A DNA stretch of 64,000 nt from Lithobates sylvaticus (Eukaryota; Chordata; Amphibia; Anura; Ranidae): the NCBI GenBank assembly GCA_028564925.1, contig CM053030.1, forward strand, positions 409,701,738 through 409,765,737. The letters run 5' to 3'. A program made the position numbers and the translations under genes. This document shows positions 45,362 to 57,116 of the stretch, piece after piece (the stretch's first letter is position 1; every line of letters starts with the position of its first letter). The notes under the pieces are model-generated. The model was not told where the DNA came from. It ran no database searches and saw only the letters and a program-made list of their open reading frames with translations.

Positions 45362-46400
45362 TCACATGTATTATGTCTTTGGCGTGGGAATATTTAGTTT
45401 TTTACAGAATTCCGTAGTGTCTTCTATAAATCTCAATCTTGCTGTAGAACCATTTTTCTGCCAATTAGGCATGAAGGGAACCCCCAATTATATTGAACCT
45501 CATTTTCTATCCGAGTTGTTAATAGAGGTTTTAAGGCTCTTCTTCTCTTCAAAGTCTCCTGTGACAGGTCCTGATATAGATGGATGCGATTCCCTTCATA
45601 TTCTATAGGTGACTTCTCTCTTATGCCGCGTACACACGGTCGGAATTTCCGATGGAAACAGTCTGATGGGAGCTTTTCATTTTCTGACCGTGTGTATGCC
45701 CATCGGTCTTTTTTATGTCGGAATTTCCGACGGACTTTGGATTGAGAACCTGTTCTTAATTTTTCAGACGGAAAACCTTTCTATCGGATTTTCCGATCGT
45801 GTGTATGCAATTCTGACACGCAAAATTCCGATGCATGCTCGGAAACAATTTGGTTCTCCTGTGGAAGTTCTTTTGGCTTTCTTATCCGATGTACCCTCTC
45901 AATTTTTATTGGATTTGTTATGTCTTTTCCCATCAGGGGGTTGCAAATCTTTTTTTTAAATATCCGTTAGATCTTCTTGTTGGGGAGATTCTAAGACACC
46001 ACGTATTCTAATATTTTTTCTTCTGTCCCTGTTTTCCTGATCCTCTATTTTATATGCTTGTTCCTGTTGAACTTTTTTAGGAATGCAATTTCTGCTTTTA
46101 ATTTCCCAATAATATTACTGTTTTCAGTTTTTTTCTCCACTTCTTCTACTCGTTCCAAAATGTGGCCGAGATTTTTATGTAGTCTTTCCATTTCGGTTTT
46201 CAAGGATTTTTCTAGGGCAGCAAACATGGATACAATTTCCTTTTTCGTTGGCAGGGACAGAGGAGGGTCTTCGTGCTGAATCTGTGTCACTTCAGTTTCA
46301 AGCTCTGGTTCTTAGCGTTGCTCCATAGTAGCTTCTGATAATATTTCTCTATCCTGTGTAGATCTATTTTGAGCTTGTTTTTTTTTTCTTATCCCTCTCC
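45362..46400 (-). pseudogene. L1 ORF1 (coiled coil and C-terminal domain), broken by a MITE
   Basis: 46290-46045 encodes MTQIQHEDPPLSLPTKKEI then a coiled-coil stretch (ALEKSLKTEMERLHKNL). After the MITE at 45624-45851, the C-terminal domain reads RIHLYQDLSQETLKRRRALK and YNWGFPSC, typical of L1 ORF1. Stops and frameshifts are present. Confidence 0.7.
45624..45851. mobile_element. Truncated Harbinger MITE inside L1 ORF1
   Basis: It starts TGCCGCGTACACACGGTCGG after TTA and follows the copy at 19066-19491 up to GGAAACAATTT. There it stops abruptly and L1 resumes. The right half is missing. Confidence 0.8.
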
Positions 46401-48366
46401 TTTTTGTCTTTATCTTTATTTTCAGGCTTGTGTGCTTCTGGTATTTTGTTGTTTTTCTGTTAGTTGTTTCTCCATTGGTCCCGCTTGTGTGACATACTTA
46501 TTCATTGGGCCGGGACTGGTGATTAAGCTTAGGCGGGGTGATTTGGGGGTTGCTCCCGCTTTAGCTGTCTTTCCCTTTATTTATCTGGTCAGAAGTTCTC
46601 TACAGTGTTTAATAAATAGATTGTTTTTATCACTATTGTTATTAACATCTGTACTGCATATACGCTGCTACTTGTTGTATCTTATGTGTAGACCTCCGTT
46701 TATTCTACTGATCCAAGCCCCCTTGAGTCGCAACTTCTTGTAGAATTGAAAAGCTCAGTTGAACTTCTTACATAGTATATTTTGTGTAGTATTAGCCCTT
46801 TTAAGCAAATATGGCAATATACTACTTGCGTGTACTCTCAGCTGTCTTTCAAGCGTCTGTTTTCAGAAGTTTGTTGATACAATTTTATCAAACCATATTA
46901 ATGTACAAAGTCCATCTGGAGTATTATATTGCATGTACTCTCTGCTGAGTTGATCTTTTGCTTTTCCTTCTCTCCCTTCCCTTCCCAGACTGGCTTCTCT
47001 CTATATTCGTTTGGTTACAAAAAGGAAAAAAAAAAAAAAAACAGACAGGCCCACTCAGAAAGAAAGAACAAAGGGTGTACGAGTATTGTTATATAGAACT
47101 CAACTTCGGTACAGCAATTTCCCATGCAGCTATTGTGCGATTAATTGTAACGTGTATAGTCCCAATACAACGGCTCCTTAGAAGTTTTAGGTCTGTAGGC
47201 ACGTTACATCATTTAGGCAAGATACATTTTTCTTATATACATAAGGTTTCCCTTTTTCTTTTTTTCATATAATTCTCCTCCTCACCTTTTCTCTTCCCCT
47301 TCTAGAGGGCCTAGTATGTTGTCCCAGCTGGATTTATTTCTAGTTTCTAGTTTATATATTTCTTTTCTTTATTTACTTGGTTGTTTAAGACCAGGTGGCA
47401 CTGCAGTACGTGAACAAGGGGACTCCTCTCATTTCAAACAGTCAAACGTAAAAGAAAGTATATCTCGCCCAAAGTGTATGGTAGTAAAGGTACAGGTATA
47501 TATAGTATTGGTGTAGGTTGCTCCGAATGTAATGTCTACTGTCGTACTTCTATGCACCAACTTTTTGGGTAATCTGTTCTTATTTCAATATTATAAAGTT
47601 CATTTAAGGTACGCTTTTCTGTTTGTCCAGAGAGCTTTTTTCTTTTTTTTTTCTTTTTTTCCTTTTTTTCCAAAAATATACCGTATTATATTGTACTCAC
47701 CGCTTTCTGAAGTTTTTATTTGAAATGCCTATTTTGAATCCATATATGCCTCTCAGCAGGTATATCTGTATAGATAGTGTAAAACAAAATGTGCAGCAGC
47801 GGTTTCAGGGCGGCAGAATTCAGGGCACAGACCCAGGTGGCTTTGTGTACCATTTAGTAAGTCTCTCTGCTAGGTACCTCTCCCGCTATCCCTTTGGGTA
47901 TGAGATCACTCACCGGTTAGAATCCTGGCAGCTCCGTTCCATCCAAAGCGCCGACAGACACTTCCAGCCAATACGGCCGTAATTATTCGCAGGGGGCAGC
48001 AGGGGGCACCCGGAGCCACAAGCCAGGCAAACCCACGAGGACCTGCACAGCCCAGCAACACACTGCGGGGGCGGTCGAGGATTCAGCGCGGCGTGAACAC
48101 AGGGAGGTAATCCTGTTCCAGGGCTTAGCCCTCGCTGTGTCTCATAGCACTGCAGCAGTTGGTTGACCTCATGTGTAGCCAGGTCCAGTCAAGGGAAGAG
48201 CGGGGGGCGCGGCGGGAATGCCGGGATCAGGGAGACATGCACAGCTTCTGTAGCATGGTCTCTATTGCAGCTGGGAGCGGAGACCTAGCCCTCACCTGTT
48301 GATGCTAGGTGTGGACACGCGCCATTACTAGACTCCTCCCTCCTACCGTTGCTCCACAATCTTTTT
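46401..48366 (-). promoter_or_regulatory. L1 5'UTR, about 2 kb
   Basis: Non-coding. The outer 450 bp (47900-48366) is GC-richer with CpG sites (GGGGGCGCGGCGGGAATG near 48203), as expected of an L1 promoter region. The open frames on the plus strand have no domain. The 5' end (reverse) reads CAAAAAGATTGTGGAGCAAC, directly against the target duplication. Confidence 0.6.
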
Positions 48367-48383
48367 GGTAATCATAGCATCTT
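48367..48383. repeat. L1 target-site duplication, right copy
   Basis: GGTAATCATAGCATCTT, identical to 23888-23904. Confidence 0.85.
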
Positions 48384-49247
48384 AAACTGAAAACAAAAGG
48401 TTTGTTTTTGTTTTATAGTCATTAGCCCCTTTTTCTTGCTGAAATACTGCAATAGGCAGAGGGTTCAATGTGACATAAATAATACTGAAGTTTATAGACA
48501 TAAGAATATTAGACGTTTTGATGATACTGTAATGATCTCTCCCCTGATTGGGTGCTTAGATATAATTTATGCTTTGTATCTCTCTAAAGGGGCACGTTTA
48601 GAGAAAGTTATGTCTGGTCAATTTAGACAGAAACTGGATGAGCTGACCAGTAAACTCTCAGAATACGTTCTTATTCTTAAACATTTGTTAATTTTTATGC
48701 TTCTAAACAGGGAAATGTCTATCATAGGAATAGGTCTCGATTTATCAGAATATAAATTGTAGGTTATAATAGGTATTTTGTCTTTTATATTATGGACTGC
48801 AGTAGTGCAAGGTGCATTTTATTTTTAGTGTATCACTCTTGTAAATAGGGTGCTTATTCTCCCTTGTAGTTTTTGTTGTTTATTTTGTCATGTCCCTAGC
48901 TTATTGTACAGTATTATGTATACTGTCATCTTTATATATTTGCCTACTTAGTAGTATTCACAAAGACAGCAATGGGATTTATTTATTTGGTACAAGGGAA
49001 CTCCAAATTTATATTTGTTTCTTATTTTCTAAAAAGAATAGTGAAGAGTGATGCATGGTAACAACAGTGCTACCATCATATTATATGTGCTATATGTAGC
49101 ACATACAGGGGGGTGAGTTAGATAATTAGAGTCTTACATTTTTAATATTAGCTTGTAAGCTCTGGTGAGCAAGATCCCTTATTGGTATTGGCTATAACTT
49201 ATTTTGTCCTACCTGATTACAATATTTAGTAATCAAGACATAAGAGT

Positions 49248-49628
49248 TAGGCCCCTTTCACACGGGCGGTCCGTTCAGGTCCGCCTGTCAGTTTTTTGGG
49301 CGGACCTGAACAGACACTCCATAGACCTCTATGGAGGGACGGATGTCAGCGGTGACATGTCCGCTGACATCTGACCCGATCCGATCCGAAAAAGTGTGAC
49401 GGAGGAAAAAGCTATTTTTCCATCCATCTGCGGATCGGATCGGGTGACGACGGACTCTACAGTCATCCGATCTCCCATAGGGGAGAGCGGCACTCTGACA
49501 GGTCCATCCCTGCACAGAGTGCAGAGACAGACCTGTCATCTTTCTGCACATCGGGGGATCGACGGAGCGATCCCCCGCTGTGCAGAGCGGGCTCCGTACA
49601 CGGACACGTCTGTGTGAAAGAGCCCTAA
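49248..49628. mobile_element. MITE with CCCTTTCACAC inverted ends
   Basis: The ends TTAGGCCCCTTTCACACGGG and (reverse complement) TTAGGGCTCTTTCACACAGA are inverted repeats. An internal hairpin pairs GTTCAGGTCCGCC with GGCGGACCTGAAC. Its ends resemble those of 10856-11236. Confidence 0.7.
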
Positions 49629-50629
49629 TGCACATTTTCTTAACCTCTTTGGATTTAACAGACTGTGCAAGTGACCTTGTAGTTTTATTTGATTCTTTTT
49701 TAATTATGAACATTATCACAATGTAGTTTCATAAAATGTAGTTCTACAACGTCTATTTTGTGTACCTGCATATAGACTTTATTACAATGAAAAAAAAAAG
49801 CTGTAGATATACATATAAATGTCTGCTCCTTTTTGAAGTAGATCGAAGTTTTTCATATTTTAATGCAAATGTACGAGACAACAGCTAAGTGTCTGATGTG
49901 GGAAGTGTTTCCCAGGATTGGGGTGTACACAGCACTGATATCAGATAATTGGACCCATTTTTATGAAAAATCTGTTCCACCCTGTTCTTTGCTTGGCATA
50001 GACGATAGAACCTTGTGTCCACACTCATAGTCATTGGTAGATAGGATGTATGGGCTGTTGTAGACCAAATTAAATACAATTTACTGGGCCATATGAAACT
50101 CTGGATAGATTTGTCACTAAGTTAGGAGTTCTAGAGGAAAATGATAGTTGCTTAGACTTAATGCTGTACAGTGAGAAATGTTCATGTGTTTAAAAAAAAT
50201 AAATAATTTTAACTAAATTGGTGTAGTTTTGTTTCTAAATAGATCCTTGTTTTAGATGTGATCTCTTGTTCCAATCAAAGCCACTAAAGAAATGTATGTC
50301 AGTAACTCTTGATGAATGCAAGTACATTAAAGATCATAAAAGGAAGTGAAAGTATTCACAATTCAGGTGTCCATTTGAATCCACATTTGTGACAGTGACA
50401 TTTTCAGTTTTTGTAGTAGTCAAAGTCTGAATGAGATTACCAGGAGTGTTATTCACATAAGTGCAAGTGGAATGCATACAAGAGACTGTTGCAGAAAAGA
50501 CATTAAAAGTATTTCAGTAATGGACAATTCTATATAATTGTATGTGATACTCTGTATGTAGAGAATTACCATTGTTTTGATTGTTATATATGTTATAAGT
50601 ATTATTATTGTGAACACCTTAAAGTGGAA

Positions 50630-50945
50630 CTTTGGTCAGAAAATTAAGTCCTGCTGGGTCACTTGCGGCTGACCCCTTTTGCAGGTGTAGCTATGAAACA
50701 CAGTAAAAAATAAGTGCCTATACTGTTTAAAATCCACTGTTCTACCCTGCTCTGCGCATGCTCAGTTGTGCTCTATTTTTTTGCACTGATTAAAATCTAG
50801 AGGACAGTCTGCCTGAAATTCTACTGCTGCTCAAAGGTTCTGGGCTTCAATAAACTGGTAGCACAATAATTAATGTGGAATATATTTTTCTTGTTAGATG
50901 AACATTATTTTTATCACATTTTTATGAGTAGAGCGCCACTTTGAG
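50630..50945. mobile_element. Possible MITE with AAAGTGG ends
   Basis: It starts TTAAAGTGGAACTTTGGTC and ends GAGCGCCACTTTGAG, a weak inverted pair. It is non-coding. Confidence 0.4.
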
Positions 50946-52237
50946 AAAATGTTTAATCATTATAAACAAATAGTTTTATCATTTTTGAGGAAAAAAAAAA
51001 AAGTGGGGAGGTGTAAGTCATGGGTATGACATTTTGCTAAGAATGTGGGGTATTGATGCTTTATAAGATACGTTATGGTATTTATATCTTGATATTTGCA
51101 AGAACTCTCATTAATATGTTGGGGGATACTTATACAAAAAGCAAGATGTATATCTGTGTACAGATTTATTTAATATGGTGTTTCAAACTTTGTGGGAAGA
51201 CTGCAGAATTAAAAATAGTGAAATATCTGGACTGACTATATTGACAGTATGCCATGACCAGGGTAATAGTGACTGATAGGTGGAGTCAAGGTTAAGAAAT
51301 TATAAGAATTTTACAATTATTGTATGGGAAATAGTATAGGTTGGGAAATGTAAAAGAATAGTCTACATAAAATACTTCATACTGAAAACATGTACTAATA
51401 ATGTTGAGGAATATTCTAAGAGTATTATATTATGATAAAACTATATAGATACATGTATATTATTTTAGCGGATGTTGTAGAAGTAAAAGGAACGCACTAA
51501 ATTAAGTTATTAGATAAAATGAGTGTAGGAGCCATTGCTTTGTAGGTTGCCCTGTAATGATTGCCAGAGACCTATTGTATTGTGACACTGACTATTTTTT
51601 ATAACTATAATTTTGAAGTGTATTTTATATCCAGACAAATATCGGATGATCACAGAAGACATGATGCAACTTGTTACAAATGTTAATTGCCACAAAGGAA
51701 GGATTTCATGCAATAAAGGAGGAACTGAAACATCTGAGACTTGTACATTTGCAGAACAGGTATGCACTGAACTTGGGTCTTACAGCATCCAAAGCAGCTT
51801 GTGCTATGATACTGGACCAGCAAATGATGATGAAGAAGATCTCTCCATACACATCAAGCACTTGGCTAAGCTGAAAGACCCATGCAGGAAAAGACAGAGC
51901 CTTATGGCACCGAGTCTGCTGAATGGTCCCTGGAACCACATATTCGACTTTCATTCACTAGCTAAACGGATTGTTCCTCTTCCCCGTTATCCTTGATGTG
52001 ATGTTGCTGAGTAACTGTTGCCTGTTGCAAGAAGTTTGTGGCAAGGATGATCACAATGCCACTGAGACTAACAACTATGTCTTCCGTGCCACATATGGAG
52101 AAGGACTGCAGTGTGTTTTTGATTGGACTGATTTATTTTTATTTTTTGGACAATTTATGTGATAAGTGTCGGGTGCATGGGGTCTCTGATGGGCATGGTG
52201 GGTGATCTGTACTGTAATTGCAGATAGGCTTATGCCT

Positions 52238-52251
52238 CAACAGGGGGGAAA
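52238..52251 (+). promoter_or_regulatory. Polypurine tract before the 3' LTR
   Basis: AACAGGGGGGAAA directly precedes the LTR start TGTTGTAGAAT, as in retroviral second-strand priming sites. Confidence 0.65.
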
Positions 52252-52372
52252 TGTTGTAGAATCTCATATTAACCAATGTATTTCATATTATTCACATTGA
52301 TTTGCATATGTTTTATCGATAATATTATCGTTGTTATTATTATATAGTAGTGGTCTTATCAATACTATTGTT
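52252..52372 (+). repeat. Partial 3' LTR
   Basis: The first ~120 bp of the 1295-bp LTR at 14778, matching except for a few substitutions and a shorter ATT run. It ends where family C sequence starts. Confidence 0.75.
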
Positions 52373-53179
52373 AACCACTTAAGGACCGCCTCCTGCACAT
52401 TTACGTCGACAGAATGGCACAGCTGGGCACATCAACCTACAGGTACGTTGCTCTTTAAGAGCCCGGCCGTGGGTCGCACGCTCGCAACCCGGTCCTTAGC
52501 TCCATGACCGTAGGCCGCGGGACCCGATCGCTGCTGGTGTCCCGCAATCGGGTCACAGAGCTGAAGAACCGTCATAGGGAAAGACGATCGGTGATGACAC
52601 ACGCCAAGCCACACCAATCTACAGTAAAAAGAACACACACAGGGCTCACTTAACCCCTTCACTGCCAGTGTCATTTACACAGGAATCAGTGCATTTAAAT
52701 AGCACTGATTGCTGTATAAATGACAATGGCCCCAAAAATGTCCGGAAAAAAAAAAATCGCTGATTGCCGCCATTACTAGTAAAAAAAAAAAAATATTGAT
52801 AAAATGCTATAAAACTATCCCCTATTTTGTAAACGCTATAACTTTTGTGCAAATCTGCTGAATTAGATGCTGAATGTCCGAATGGTGAACATAGCCCAAG
52901 GCAGATCCAAACCAGCAGTCTAGCTCTACAATCACTTACTGCTTGGGTATGTTTGAGCTTCAAAGCTTGCTGACCGCCTAACTGTAAATATACATCATTA
53001 CTTTGAGGATAAATACCGGTGTTATTGCTGCAGCTAGATGCCAGAACCCTGGTATTTTTTTATTCCCTCAGGCAGTCGACTTCCCCATAAAAGCAATCAC
53101 TGCAAGATCGCTTTTAGAAGCAGTGTGAGAGGTGTCCTCTTCCTGGGAACTAAAGTTACAGATCGGTAGCTCCGGGAAC

Positions 53180-54145
53180 TAGACATGTGCAATTAGTTTT
53201 GTTTTTCTTCGCTATTTTCGTTTGTTCGTTTTCGTACGAATGAACGAATCATTCGAATCGTATGAATCCGAATAACGAATCGTAACGAATCGTACGAATC
53301 CGATTAACGAATCATTCGAATCGAACGAATCCGAAAAACAACGAAAATCCGAAAAAAACTAATTAGAAACAACGAATGTACTAATGAAGAAAATCCGAAA
53401 AACGAAAACGAACGAAAAAATTCGTACATTCGTACTTTTTTTTTTTGTTGAATTGTCCCTTACAATGGTGCTTCTAAACGTGCTTCGAATGGATTGAACA
53501 AAAAAATAAGTACATTCGTAACTTTTTTTTCGATTCGTAACTTTTTTTTTTCGATTCGTAACTTTTTTTTTTTTTACGATTTGTAATTTTCCGTGTCTCT
53601 ATTGAACAAAAAAATTCGTACATTCGTAACTTTTTTTCGATTCGTAACTTTTTTTTTTCGATTCGTAACTTTTTTTTCAATTCGTAACTTTTTTTTTTTC
53701 GATTTGTAATTTTCCGTGTCTCTATTGAACCAAAAAAATTCGTACATTCGTAACTTTTTTTTTCGATTCGTAACTTTTTTTTTTTTCGATTCGTAACTTT
53801 TTTTTTCGATTCGTAAATTATTAAAATGTAATAATAGCATACACATTACATCAAATTATGAATTATGCTCCGATTACGAATCTACGAATGTTACGAATGT
53901 ACGAATAAATACGAATGCGTCCGAAAATTAAACTGACGAATAAACGAAAAAATAACTCTTACGAATGTACGAATCCGAACACCGACGACTTACGAATGTA
54001 CGAATCGTTACGAATCTGAACAACGACTTACGAATGTACGAATCGTTACGAATCGACGGAAACGAAACGAAAAAAAACAAATTTTTTTTGGAAATGAAAA
54101 AAACGAAACGAAAATAAACGAATTTTTTTGTTGTGCACATGTCTA
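53180..54145. mobile_element. Non-autonomous hAT element with 8-bp target duplication
   Basis: The ends TAGACATGTGCA and TGCACATGTCTA are flanked by CCGGGAAC at 53172-53179 and 54146-54153, a textbook 8-bp hAT duplication. The interior is a long run of CGAA/TTCG-rich repeats with inverted symmetry. No transposase is present. Confidence 0.85.
53500..53820. repeat. TTCGTAACTTTTTTTTCGA tandem array inside the hAT element
   Basis: Short 17-22-bp units built on CGATTCGTAACTTTTTTT recur, with a larger block (ending TTTTCCGTGTCTCTATTGAA) seen about three times. The reverse frames reading KKKLRIEKK arise from this. Confidence 0.85.
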
Positions 54146-54419
54146 CCGGGAACCATCTGGTATCGGCAGGGGTTTCCATAGAAATAGGCAAAGGCTATGT
54201 GGCCACCACTCATCTCTATGCCCTTTGAGGACCGGTGCAACGTCACTTCTGGTTCTGATAACCATGTGATCAGCTGTGTCCAATCACATGTAAATGCAGA
54301 AGTGCCGGTAACTGCCTCTCCTCACCTCACACTGACAGAGTGTGGCAAGAAGAGAGCCGATCAGCGGCATCTCCTCGAAGGGTAGACCAGGGCACTGATC
54401 ATCAGTGTCCGATTAAAGT

Positions 54420-54605
54420 AAAGCCCCAGCAGTGCCCATCAGTGTCACCAATCAGTGCCCATTACTAATGCCAGTCATTGCTGGCTTTTAGTGCCCATCA
54501 GTGCTGCCTATCCATGCCGCCTATCAGTGCCCACCAGTGCCACCCATCAGTGACATATTAGTGCTTCCTCATCAGTGCCGCCTCATCAGCACACATCAGT
54601 GAAGG
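54420..54605 (+). repeat. About 20-bp minisatellite, CCCATCAGTGCCGCC type
   Basis: Degenerate repeats of GTGCCCATCAGTG(C/T) with variants GCCTATCAGTGCCC and CCTCATCAGTGCCGC, within the family C region. Non-coding. Confidence 0.8.
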
Positions 54606-55039
54606 AGAAAATTTACTCATTTACAGAATTTACTGACAGAGACTAAGAACATTTTTGATTAAAAATGAATTTGGGTAGTGTTGCATGGCCCCGCAATTGT
54701 CATTCAAAGTGCGACTGCGCTGAAAGCTGAAAAATGGCCTGGGCAGAAACGGGGCAAAAGTGCCCTGTATTGAAGTGGTTAAACAGGATTTATTTATTTT
54801 TTTCTTTAAAAAAAATAAATAAAAAAAAGAACATTTCGTTTTTATGAGTAGAGGAGAGATTTGGGGTCTTTTAAACCCCAGCTAGAACCTGTAATGCTGT
54901 ATTGTTATCGTAAGGGATAAAAGTGATCAAAAATTTTTTTTAAAAAAGGGACAGTGTAAAAATGAAAAAATAATAAAATAAAATGTTTTTTTTTTTTTTT
55001 TTAAAGCGTCCCCGTCCCTGGATGCTCGAGCACAGTAGT

Positions 55040-55872
55040 GTTTGCATACATAGGTCGTATGTAAACGGTGTTTGCACCAGGCGTGAGGTATCACCACGAA
55101 CCTCTGAGCGAGAGCAATAATTCTAGTAAATCTAACCTGCTAGCCTGTAGACATTTTTCAAATGTCACCTATGGAGATTAAGTACCGCAGTTTGGCGCCA
55201 TTACACAAGCATGTGCAATTTTAAACTGTGACATGTTAGGTATCCATTTACTCGGCATAACATCATCTATCTTATTATACAAGAATATTTAAATGTGTTT
55301 TTTTATTTATTAAAGTGTATTTTTTTTTTTTAATTGGGCTTGAAAAACCGCGTGACATAAAAAATTTCAAAGAGTGCCATTTTATTACCTAGGGTCTCTG
55401 GAGGAAAACAAAAAACATGTATATAATATTTGGGGGTTTTAAGTAATTGTCTAGCAAAAAATACTGATTTTAACTTCTAAGCAAAAACAAAAAGGAGCAC
55501 AAGCACACACCATCTTGTTTTTTCTCTAGGGAGGAATACATTATTGTCCCTTGCAGGGTAACAAACAACAAGCTAACTTTGAATTCTGTCCACCAGCTAG
55601 ACCCCTGAGGTCTGCACTAGGAGTCTCATTTGGACCTAGTAGAGAAAAATGTAATCCTTCCCCATGATGGGAGAAGATATTGTTGTTGTCTTTATATATT
55701 TATTTTGTTCCAGTCCTGTCCAGTCAGATGGCAGGGGTCATCTTTTATGCGTGGTCTCCTGTGAGGAGACAGGAAAAATATATGCATACATGTACATAGA
55801 GTCTGCCTACAATTTGGAATACTATAACTAAGATTTATTAAAATGTATTTATTAAATTACATTAAAAACAGG
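55040..55872 (+). repeat. 0.83-kb direct repeat, left copy (family B at its start)
   Basis: It matches 57117-57950 nearly throughout, from TTTGCATACATAGGTCGTAT to AAATTACATTAAAAACAG. The first 250 bp is family B in reverse; the rest (TAGACCCCTGAGGTCTGCAC and so on) is unclassified. Confidence 0.85.
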
Positions 55873-57113
55873 GTGAGATTCTTGTCTGAGCCACTAGAAT
55901 TTTTTGCGCTTATTTTTAAACCCTTTTATATGAATTTTATACATTCTTGTTTGGATTGAAAAATCTTCTACAAATAAAAACTCCATATCAATTTGGATTC
56001 ACACCATGAGGAGTTGTCTCCTGCTTTTCCGTATCTCCTTTTTGAGCCATCTTTGGTGAGGACCACGATTGGGATCCCCATACCCTTCTCCCGGCAATCC
56101 ACAACTAGATCTTGGTGAGTAAGCGGGTATACTTACCCGAAAAAATCTCCAGAGGATACAGTTGGCCGTGACATAGCCCCTGCAGATCCGGTGACTCCGG
56201 TCTACGCACAATTGACTCACCACTGAAAGGTCTGTGAGTCCACCTGCTCTGGTAAGAGTACCTTGATCATTACCTTTATATGTGTATATTGGAAGAATTT
56301 TTCTAGGAATAACCAAGCCGGCCTGAGGCCATGAATATCTAGAAACTTCAAGTGGTGCCAAACACCTTTTCCTTGTGACTTTTATCAGCACAGTTATGTA
56401 TTCATTACTTATGAACCTGTGGACCAAACTATAGAGATGGACTTTTCCATTAATTTTTATTTTTCACAACATTTCTAAAATCTTTTGATTCTAAAACATA
56501 CTTATAGTGATTTTGCAGGATTGCTGTATGAAACACCCTCCAGAATAGTCCTACTAATTTTGGGCTGTTTTTCTCTTCTGGACAAACTAGAATATATTGT
56601 ATACCATTCAGTGGAATAGAACTTACATAGATGAGTCTTCATACTGTATAGCCTCCTGTTTATATAAGTATTAATGCACTCATATTTTCACTTTAAGAAT
56701 AATATAGTCAATATATGTTTTTTGCGTTTATGCAATTTCCTGTGAATCGCACACTTTTTTTGATCACGTTTGAAATTCTTTTCTCCTCACAGAAGACCAT
56801 TATAGGCTCTCCTGATATTTAAAATCGAGAAAAGTTGGTTGTATATCCTGCACAATTATCACATTCTGCTGGTTGTTTTCAATATATACACACTTATGTT
56901 CACTTGTAGCTTTAATATGAGCACACCACTTGGGTTAGTCCATTGAGATCAGCATTAGTCATGTTAGTTGATATGTTCAAATAACACACTCAGTAAAAGA
57001 GTGTCTCACTATAAACATTCCTGTTATGCATTTTTTTGCCCGCAGGTTCACATTTCCCTGCGTTGCTTTATGTGAAACAGGGACATATGTTCCTATAGCG
57101 CTGCACTATTTAC
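55873..57113 (+). repeat. Family A copy between direct repeats
   Basis: Carries ACACCATGAGGAGTTGTCTC, AAGGTCTGTGAGTCCACCTG and ends TATAGCGCTGCACTATTTAC, the same order as the reversed copy at 5420-7095. The open frame at 55999-56427 on the minus strand has no domain. Confidence 0.6.
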
Positions 57114-57116
57114 TCT

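Larger units (their letters stand above)
23905..48366 (-). mobile_element. Full-length L1-type LINE, split by a 17-kb Harbinger
   Basis: The element lies on the minus strand. The A tail is at 23905, then 3'UTR, ORF2 (interrupted), ORF1 and a roughly 2-kb GC-richer 5'UTR ending at 48366. A 17-bp duplication brackets it. Subtracting the Harbinger (26482-43614) and a truncated MITE (45624-45851) leaves about 7.1 kb, a normal full-length L1. ORF1 and ORF2 both carry frameshifts and stops, so it is inactive. Confidence 0.85.
48384..52239 (+). other. Retroelement interior, 3' part, no recognised protein
   Basis: By position this is the downstream interior of the LTR retroelement. Two modest open frames (48436-48762, 108 residues; 51613-51996, 127 residues) match no domain I know. 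MITEs at 49248-49628 and 50630-50945 and a SINE-like phrase near 49150 (TTAGCTTGTAAGCTCTGGTG) interrupt it. It is degraded. Confidence 0.4.
14778..52372 (+). mobile_element. Old LTR retroelement (endogenous retrovirus-like), heavily interrupted by nested elements
   Basis: A 1295-bp 5' LTR is followed by a primer-binding-like site. Far downstream in the same orientation, a polypurine tract is followed by the first ~120 bp of the same LTR. Between them lie at least one L1-type LINE (carrying two Harbingers), a Harbinger MITE, a hAT element and other DNA elements. Removing those leaves several kilobases of interior in which I recognise no gag, pol or env. By eye the two LTR copies differ at about 4 sites in about 115 bp, so the copy is moderately old. 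It is a broken fossil. One element rather than two partial ones is an inference from order and orientation. Confidence 0.6.
52371..54785 (+). mobile_element. Family C-type remnants interrupted by a hAT element
   Basis: The left starts TTAACCACTTAAGGACCGCC with GTCGACAGAATGGCAC inside, to about 52856. A related start (TGACCGCCTAACTGTAAATA) is at about 52970. The right terminus AAGTGGTTAA is at 54774-54783. At least two family C-like pieces seem merged. The hAT element at 53180-54145 lies inside. Confidence 0.5.

Noticed and set aside
46369-47982. Plus-strand hydrophobic open frames
   Set aside because: They lie in the L1 5'UTR on the opposite strand, reflect T-rich sequence and have no recognised membrane-protein family.
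51613-51996. Possible env-like frame just before the polypurine tract
   Set aside because: The position is suggestive, but no envelope motif or signal/membrane segment is recognisable, so no function is assigned.
53474-53846. Lysine-rich open frames (KKKLRIEKK type)
   Set aside because: Translation of the TTCGTAACTTTTTTT array inside a hAT element.
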